DNA of 64,000 nt, from contig OY821747.1 in NCBI GenBank assembly GCA_963682055.1, forward strand, positions 30,378,126 to 30,442,125, given 5' to 3'. The notes beneath the pieces are model-generated. The model was not told where the DNA came from. It searched no databases and worked only from the letters and a program-made list of their open reading frames with translations. A program made the translations under genes and the position numbers. This DNA is from Primula veris. Taxonomy: Eukaryota; Streptophyta; Magnoliopsida; Ericales; Primulaceae. This document shows positions 56,594 through 64,000 of this stretch, one piece after another; position 1 is the stretch's first letter, and the number at the start of each line of letters is the position of its first letter.

Positions 56594-59073
56594 CTAATGA
56601 CCATAGGAGGTTCTCCTCATTATCCTCATGAACTCATCAACGCTTACTTCCCCATCACCTGAACATTAAAAAAATCCACCAACTCATTAAGGTTAAAATA
56701 GAACAGGTAGACAATAATTTCAAATGTAAAATATTGCATTTCCTGTATATCCCTTTGACCTCTCCACCATGATCAAACCGTTAACGAATACGTAATCAAG
56801 GTTAAGAGCTTTAACTCTTTAACCGTTGAGGTTTAAGTGTATAACCAGATTTAGCAACTTTAAGTGTCACCGAATTCAAAAGGTATAAAAACAAAATAAT
56901 AAAGTTGCTAAATGCGAGTGAAAACAAAGTCAATAAAAACACAAGTAATTCAGCATGGTGAAAAACGGACAGAAGAATTAGCGAATTCTGATTCATTGTT
57001 GTGTTATATATACTGTTTGTCGAAAATAAGTTAAAAAGTAAAAAGGAAAACTTACGATCACGATCTGCTTCATCAACCATCTCTTGAACCTCCTGGTCAG
57101 TGAAGTTCTCACCGAGCTCCTTTGCCATACGCTGAATGTCTGCTACAGATATCTTTCCCTGTAACGAGCTTAAATGAATAAGATTTTTTTTTTGGAAAGT
57201 GCAAAATTAATAATTGACCAAAACTTACAAATTCGAGGGAAAATAAAGTTACAAAGGATCAAACCCTGAGAAAAAGTAGATTCGAAATGCCAAAAAAGCA
57301 CTCATAAAGTGTTGAAATACTTAGCACATCCACTGAAATTAAATGCTTCAGAACCCACAACTCGGATGTATAAGTTGCTAGCAATGAAAGAGAAAAACAA
57401 GCATCTCACATTTTTATCCTGATCGATAATGTAGAAAGCTTTTGTAAGCTCTTCTTTGGAGTCTCTCTCTCCAATTTTAGCTGTCATCATGTGCGCAAAC
57501 TCATCAAAATCAATTGCACCACTTCCATCCTTATCAACATCAGCAATCATTTGATCGATTTGCTGAATGATCAAACAAAACAACATGTTAGGTACCATAT
57601 TGAGAAAGACCAATTGGAAAAGTTAAGCTACCTAAAAATAAATTTGTTTCTAACTATAATCGAAATTATTCAATCTATGTACGATGAAGGATAAGCCAGA
57701 AGTAAGCAAAACGTTAATATGTAGCTAAAAAGATTAATTAGTAATTGATTGCTTATATAGAGAAAAGATGAATTATAATTGCCAGGTAGCTACACCAGTT
57801 AATAGCTTTCAGCAGTCTAAGTTTGCTTAGCAGTGCAATAAACAAAAGAGAAACTTAAACACCATCAAACTGAAGAAAATTTACATTCTGATATTACCTC
57901 TTCAGTCATTTCAAAGCCCAGAGCCCTGCCATGAAAAAATATTGTCCACTTATTAACCTAAAATAATAATTTATCAATAATATTCAATGATGCTAGAAAC
58001 ATTACTAACATACCTCATGGCCACATTCAGCTCTTTGGCATCAATGGTGCCTAGATAAGAGACGTCCGACAAACAAATTTTAAACGTTAATTCATAGAAT
58101 ACTGATTTCTAGTAAGAGATTAAAGAAGGTTATATACCAGAGCCATCAGTGTCAAAGAGCTCAAATGCTTCTTTGATCTCTTGCCTCTTTTGATTGGTTA
58201 ACCCCTGGTGACGACCTTTGGGTTTATCTTTTCGGGATGTTCCTCTGTAAAGGCTTGCCTAACAGGTGAAAAAAAATCCGAAAAATAAAATGCTTCAAAA
58301 TTTAGTCATAAATCAGGGACGAAAGGATACTCGAAGAACGTTGCGTAGTTTCAACTGTTCTATGTGTTTGAATACGAAGACAATAAAAAGTTTACAAATT
58401 AGTCCCAAGTCAAAACAATCTTCATTGGTTTTCCTAATAAACCCAAAATTCAGAGACATACAGAAACTTAATTTCAAAGCGATCACATGAATATAAACCA
58501 ATTATCACCATAAAACATAAGTTTGTATCGTTGTCTTACAAAAACCACTTAAAATTATCCGTTCTTGTTCCAGGACAGAGACCATAGTTCTCCTCAAGAA
58601 TTAAAAGGTTGAACTGGTCTTCAATAAAAAAATATTACGGAGCAGCTATTAAGCTATGAAACTTCTGAACATTCAGGGTTAAATTTGAGCATGTATCCCA
58701 CATTTCCATATCCATTTCCAGTGTACCTTTTTTTTTACAAAATAACTAGTAACAGGCTAGAAGGTACTCCAACATCCCTCATATTGAGAAAAAACTGATC
58801 TTTTACCATGTGTTCTGATTTATTTACGTATTTTTATCGATTTTATCATTTCAGCACTCCCATAATCACGAGAAAAAAAAAAAGTTTCTGTTCCTCCACT
58901 GTTTTTGTTCATAACAATCAATCGGAAAATTTTGAAACTCAGCTTTCCCAATCCACTGCAAGTAACATGCTTCTTGAATATTATTAAAAAATATTTGCAT
59001 AACTAATTAATCTAAGTTTTGAGAATCTGATCAAGAAAATATCGATACACAATAAATTTTAGTTAAAGATCTT

Positions 59074-59107
<34 letters not shown>

Positions 59108-59379
59108 CACTCTCGAGTCTCGCCCACCTATAATAACAAAAATCACATTCCTTCCTCCTAAATAAAAATAACGTAAAAGAAAATTTCCATAATTTATCAT
59201 TTACATTATGCAGATTATTTTTGAGTTTTCTAAAAGCCGTGAACCTGGGATAAAATGACGAAATATATGTTTATTATACATAAGCATATGTTAAATAAAC
59301 ATGAGATATATGTGAAAGAAATAAAGAAAGAAATAAAAAGTAGGGTTTGGATATGGAATAAGAAGAAGAAAAATACCAT
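56594..59379 (-). CDS. CEN2: Centrin (calmodulin-like, CEN2/CML20 type), seven coding exons
   Basis: Exons, in order of translation, are 59379-59377, 58258-58138, 58051-58015, 57925-57898, 57562-57410, 57158-57056 and 56658-56594. All introns are GT-AG and the phases agree, giving 169 residues, the usual length. The basic N-terminus ([19 protein letters not shown]) is followed by four EF-hands: [38 protein letters not shown] and [12 protein letters not shown]. Hands 1, 2 and 4 have the usual ligands; hand 3 ends in Asp instead of Glu and may bind calcium weakly. The protein ends RRTSYGH. Centrins bind calcium and act at microtubule-organising sites, at nuclear pores with TREX-2, and in nucleotide excision repair. 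The first coding exon holds only the ATG, so the start rests on its splice donor (ATG followed by GTATTT) and on family length. Confidence 0.93.
59077..59107. repeat. (TA)n microsatellite in centrin intron 1
   Basis: An uninterrupted TA run of about 15 units in the first intron of the centrin gene. Confidence 0.9.
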
Positions 59380-59724
59380 TTAATTAATTCGGTGATATTT
59401 TTGGTTTCTTGCACGGCTTTCTCTCTCCTGTCTGCTATATGTTTCAATATTTGTACTGGCGCTAATTTCGGATTTTATTTATTTATTCATTTTATGTATT
59501 GCCTTCAAATAATAATACTAATCATTCTAATACCCTGACCCTTCTTGTCCCCTTCTTCGGTCCGAACCTAGAACCGTCCGTTGTGTGATCTCTGAACCCG
59601 TTTCATGTTTTCACCGTCAAATCTGTTTGGGACTCGATTCGTTTGACGAGTCCAGATGTGTAATGGTATTGTATTGTTTGGTCTACTTACATTCCTCCGA
59701 AGTGTAGTTTTATTTTGTGACTTG

Positions 59725-60188
59725 TTATTTTAAATCGTCTAGAAACGTCGGAAAGATTTCAAAAGATGAATATCATATGCGTTAACGGTTGCTCTCTTTG
59801 TCTCGAGCAAGCAGAAAGTATCGATCACTTATTCTTCGAATGCGAATTTTCGAAAAGGGTTTGGGCATTAGGAAGAGTTAAATCCGGGTTTATTGGATCG
59901 AGAAATTTGTGGTTACAATGGTTAGAATGGGCTATCGACATGTTCAAAGGAGAGTCGGCTTCGGCTAGGCTTGGAAAAATTTTATTTGCTTTAACGGTTT
60001 ATTGGATTTAGAGAGAAATAAACAATCGGATGTTTGGCAATACAAATTCGGGTCATGACAATACTTTTCGTTTGATTGAATTTTTTGTAGTGAATTGCAT
60101 GAATAGATATGGAAAATTGAGTAGTACTTGTCAAGATAGTTTTTTCATTAGAGTGTGGAGACTAAACACCAAAATTGTTGTAATCTAG
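59725..60188 (+). pseudogene. LINE fragment: zinc-binding C-terminus of a non-LTR reverse transcriptase
   Basis: The frame contains NGCSLCLEQAESIDHLFFEC followed by FSKRVW, the zf-RVT domain found after plant LINE reverse transcriptases. It runs to YWI, meets a TAG at 60009-60011, then continues in frame with REINNRMFG to about 60188. The rest of the element is missing. It sits about 345 bp upstream of the centrin start, on the opposite strand. Confidence 0.75.
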
Positions 60189-60479
60189 ATTCGATTTTTC
60201 TTATAATCGTGTAATTGATTCGCCTCCGAACACGTCACTTTTTTTTTTATTATTAATATAGTTGGTCGTTTAATTTTTTTTTAAATAAAATAAAATGAAT
60301 TCAACAGTCAACATGGGCTTGGTTATGTTCAAATATCATTGGGCCTACAAACTCTATTTTCATATTACTACAATTCAACTACATTTTTAATATATTTGTT
60401 AGGTAAAAATAAAATATTAGTAAACATCAATTTGTTTCCGTTATATTGTAAGTAGAGGTAAGCAGATGGGTAAACATAC

Positions 60480-60800
60480 ATTTATTGTACTATATTATCA
60501 GTGTTTAATTATTTAGTTACTGAACTACAAATTTTAACAATTGAGGTACTAAACTACGAAATTTGTCACAATTGAAAACATACCGTTAAACAAAATTGCA
60601 CCAACGTTCTCTTGCCTATCACATGGTGTGCAATTCATTCAATATACGTCAAAAATATATCCCCAGCCGTGAGATATAACGACTGTAATTTTATCGATTT
60701 TTGTTGTTAGTCCCTTAATTGAGCGGAATTTCATAGTTTATTACCTCAATGGTTAAAAATAGTAGTCCGGTACCTAAATCGTTAATCACTAATAGTACAG
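60480..60800. repeat. Copy of a dispersed non-coding repeat
   Basis: Shares CGTGAGATATAACGACTGTAA, TTTTATCGATTTTTGTTG and CCCTTAATTG with the segment near 28200-28320, and inverted with 53570-53660. AACTACAAATTTTAACAATT-like text begins it. The ends were not resolved. Confidence 0.4.
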
Positions 60801-61079
60801 TATACTAAACATATTTTTTTTCAATGGTAGAGTGATATGTTAGTTCACATAGGAGATCATGGGTTTAAAACTATTTAGTACAAATTAATTTTGTTTTTAT
60901 ATTGATTTGTATTTATCGATCAACAAAAAAATTTCAAGCCTTAGGTATTTCGAGATATTGGACCGGCGATGGTCATACTTAAGGTCTATTCCCATTACGA
61001 TTCGGAAAAATTAAGGTCTGGACAATAAAACAAAAATGTTTAAGCTTTACACTAGCTATAAACCCTCGACAAACTTTAG

Positions 61080-62500
61080 GGTCTCCTTGTCTAACCCCGA
61101 TTAAGGCTTAAGATGAGGAGACCCAATATCTCCTTATCTTTCTCTACTAGTTGCGGATGATCTACCAAAAAGAGATAAAAATTGCTGTCGAGAATAGGCT
61201 TATTAATAGTTTTCAACTCTGTTGATGTTGTCCGATTGTGTCACATTTATTTTTTGTCGATGACTCCTTTGTATTTTTAAGCGTAGAGAAGCAAGTAGTT
61301 GACTTCTTTGAAAGCTAACCGATGAAATTTGTAATACCAAAGGTCAGTCACTTTTCTAAGTCAAAAGTCATTTTTACTACAATCGCCCTGAGCAGAAGAG
61401 AGTTAGTCTTAGGCATACTCTTGATATGTCTGCTTTCAATCGAAACTCTAAATATCTTATAGTCAGTTTTTTTTGGTGGGGGGGTTCGAAAAGAAAGTCC
61501 TGGTATAGCTTAGAGATTACATCTTAAGTAAGATCGAAGGATGGAAAAGAGGCTTAATGTTGGCAAATGCTAGAAAAGTACTTATCAAAGAAGTAGTTCA
61601 ATCGATTATGGAATATCTAATGATGTGCTTATTTGTACCGAAAGACCTTTGCAATCATATTGATAGTATCATTGCCAGTATTCAATGGGGTGGGGATTGT
61701 ATCGAAAAGAAAAATCTATTGGAAAAATTGAAAATACATGACTAGACCTAAGGCTATTAGAGGTATTGGATTTCGTAACTTTCATGCTTTTAATTGTGCC
61801 TTATTAGCAAACCAATATTGGAGACTCCGCACAATCAAAATCAACTCTGGACTACGGTTCCCAAAGCCTCATACTTGTTGGCAACAAAAGGTAGTTGAGA
61901 ATCATGGATTTGGGCGAGTTTTATTTAAGGGAAAAAATTACTCGACAAAAGTCTAAGATGGGGGGTTAATAATGAAGAATCTAATATTTTTGGGGATGGT
62001 TATTGATTATCTCAAAACCAAAACTTTAAAGTTACAAATCATATGTCACAACATTAGGAAGTTCCAAAAGTCAATGACCTCATTTTCCCTTATTACAAAG
62101 ATGTGGATTAGTTATCGTTTGAACTCAAACGTAAAAGAAAACACATCACATTGTATTTAAGTTTAGTCTGCAACATAACAAGGCGGCTAACCCATCATCA
62201 TTGAAAAATTTAAATCAATCATTTGGAGAAAAGTGTGGAATACAAAAGTGTGATATTTCATTTGGAAGGCCCTTTCAAACTATTTGGAAACTAAGTTGAG
62301 TTTGGCTAGAAGAAAAGGTAGTAATAATCCAACTTGCCCATTATGCAACAATCAAGGCAAAACAGTTGGACATCTTCCCTGTTGGTTCAAAAATGAAATT
62401 GTTAACAATTTTACAAAGAACAAGATGGGGTTAATCATGAACTTTTGTTGGCATATTTGGAAGGTGGTGAATGAAACTATGTTTGATAATGAAAAGTGAT
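61080..62500 (+). pseudogene. Decayed LINE reverse transcriptase, 3' half
   Basis: Reading through several stops and frameshifts shows the order of a plant LINE. GDPISPYLFLL lies near 61121-61150 and FVDDSF at 61253-61270 (catalytic Asp pair). WKRGLMLANARKVLIKEVVQSI follows near 61540-61610, FRNFHAFNCALLANQYWRL near 61770-61830, and a zinc-binding CPLCNNQGKTVGHLPCW near 62335-62390. Both the upstream endonuclease/RT half and a clear poly(A) tail are missing. It cannot make an active protein. Confidence 0.8.
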
Positions 62501-64000
62501 TAGTTGTAAATATTATAGTATTTTACTATTATTGTGTAATATTTTAAGAACAAATATATAATAATATGTGTAAATTAAGTGTTATTATGTAAATTATAGT
62601 TTTGTACTATTTTACTTGTTTTTGTGTTCATTTTACAGATTAAATAGTGAAACTATGACACGGGCCAATCAGAAGACGTAAAATTGCCCCAAACAAGCCG
62701 GACGAGTATGTGTGAAAATAAATAAATTGCGGACTCAAGACATTTAAATTAGAAGTTGTGTGATTAACGGTAAAAAGATGAAATGAACAATAAACCGAAG
62801 GGTAATTCGTTGCTAACTCTGGATAACTACAAATACAAAAGAAAAAAATGAGACTAAGTCTATAACATGGCAGCAAAAACTTTAAGCTTACTGACACACA
62901 CAAATAATAAAGAAAGAAAAAAAAGCAAAGTCTCAAAATGTCAAAAAAAACATTTAGCGGATATATCTCCCATTTATGAATTAGTCTACTATTTTTATAC
63001 ATGATAGACAATAAATTAGTGCATCATCTCTATCGAAAAATTGAGATTTTTTTTATATATATACATGCAATGACAGAGAATGAAAAACCCATACTGAAAA
63101 CTCTTTGCCACTTTGTAGACTTTTCATAATTTTTCATCCGCAACAATTCACCATTCTCCATCCGAGACGTGGATATTTTGTATCACAATTATATCCCTCT
63201 TTAATTAATATGTTTTAATTTTATTATTGTGTATTGACTTATTATTATGTTAGTTTAATTTTAACAAAGGGTTTAGGGGGTAATGCCCTACTTTTTTGTT
63301 AAAACGTTTGTTTTGATGATGATTACGTGCTTGTTACGTTATATATTTTGTTTATTTACATATTGATTATAAGAAATTCTATCAATAATAATGGTTATTT
63401 ATCGTTAAGAAAACTTTGTTGTTATTGTAACTTTATCAATTTTTGACTAATTGTCGATAAAATTACTTTTAACACATTTAATACTTACTAAGAAAACTCT
63501 ATAATTTTCAAGCTAGTTTAACATTGTTATATAATAATCATAGTTTATGTTCTACTAATTATTATCACTCGTTTGTAAAGATTAGACTATTTTTACAACT
63601 GTGTAACTTTTGAAAAAGTCATCATTAATATAAATGTTTTAATAGAAGTGGTGGTTAATACTTTCCCGAAAACGCTTATCTCATAAAACTAAAAATAAAT
63701 CACTCTTAATCATTAATAAAAATATGTACTTTGTTCTCTAAATATGAGTTTCGATTATTATAAAAAGACCCTCTAAGTTACAAAAATTATAAAAAAAAGT
63801 TCATAATTGTGAGATCGCAGCACTTTCGTTTTGAAGTATTTTAAGTAAATTTATTGTGTACGATATAATTGGGTTATCCGAGAAGATTATAGTCAACTAC
63901 CACCTAAACTTCTGTGTGTTTTTAGGAGAGACAAAAATCTTAAAGCTTAGCAAGTAACCACCGAGGCGAATAACATGCATAAAGATTTTGTTACGGATTG
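62501..64000. other. AT-rich intergenic DNA, no gene seen
   Basis: No gene, RNA gene or structured repeat was recognised. The 123-codon minus-strand frame at 62640-63011 is rich in Phe, Cys and Leu from poly-A/T runs and is probably chance. Confidence 0.45.

Noticed and set aside
62640..63011. 123-codon minus-strand frame with hydrophobic stretches
   Set aside because: Composition follows poly-A/T runs (Phe, Leu, Ser); no family motif or gene context.
1..64000. CRISPR arrays, bacterial operons or tRNA/rRNA genes
   Set aside because: This is plant nuclear DNA; no spaced short repeats, ribosome binding sites or complete tRNA cloverleaf were seen.

Overview
The window is nuclear DNA of a flowering plant, almost certainly a eudicot. 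It is AT-rich, its genes are split by GT-AG introns, and it carries typical plant families: a CEP peptide hormone precursor, a B3 transcription factor, a plant-type centrin, and copia, PIF/Harbinger, hAT, Stowaway and LINE transposons. The species cannot be named from the sequence. Five host genes can be built: CEP (2385-2720, minus), B3 (30033-38467, plus, seven exons), a small unknown protein (42498-43137, minus, two exons), an eIF4A/DEAD-box RecA2-only pseudohelicase (44575-52201, minus, six exons) and centrin (56594-59379, minus, seven exons). All splice sites were placed by hand from reading frame, GT-AG signals and remembered family sequence.

Layout. 1-6.4 kb: the CEP gene among AT-rich DNA, a small hAT MITE and a Stowaway-like MITE. 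6.5-12.2 kb: a whole PIF/Harbinger element with TIRs and a TAA duplication; its transposase and its Myb/SANT-type ORF1 each carry one in-frame stop, and it contains a nested hAT MITE and a foreign exon-like fragment. 12.2-14.7 kb: non-genic, with an orphan CACTA-type end. 14.7-23.1 kb: a complete, very young Ty1/copia retrotransposon on the minus strand, with one open 1463-codon gag-pol frame, near-identical LTRs and a GTTTT duplication. 23.1-30 kb: non-genic, with a mini-Helitron, a degenerate hAT MITE and a four-copy 193-bp tandem repeat just upstream of the B3 gene.

30-38.5 kb: the B3 gene, whose 3.9-kb first intron holds about thirteen copies of a 221-bp repeat, apparently enlarged by duplication of a four-unit block. 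38.5-44.5 kb: MITEs, a near-perfect 136-bp hairpin and the small gene. 44.6-52.2 kb: the pseudohelicase gene, with long introns full of MITEs. 52.4-56 kb: a pogo-like remnant and a second member of the hAT MITE family seen near 7 kb. 56.6-59.4 kb: the centrin gene. 59.7-64 kb: two decayed LINE fragments, a dispersed repeat and featureless AT-rich DNA.

The genes do not form a pathway. What stands out is how transposons and tandem repeats shape the introns and upstream regions of ordinary plant genes.
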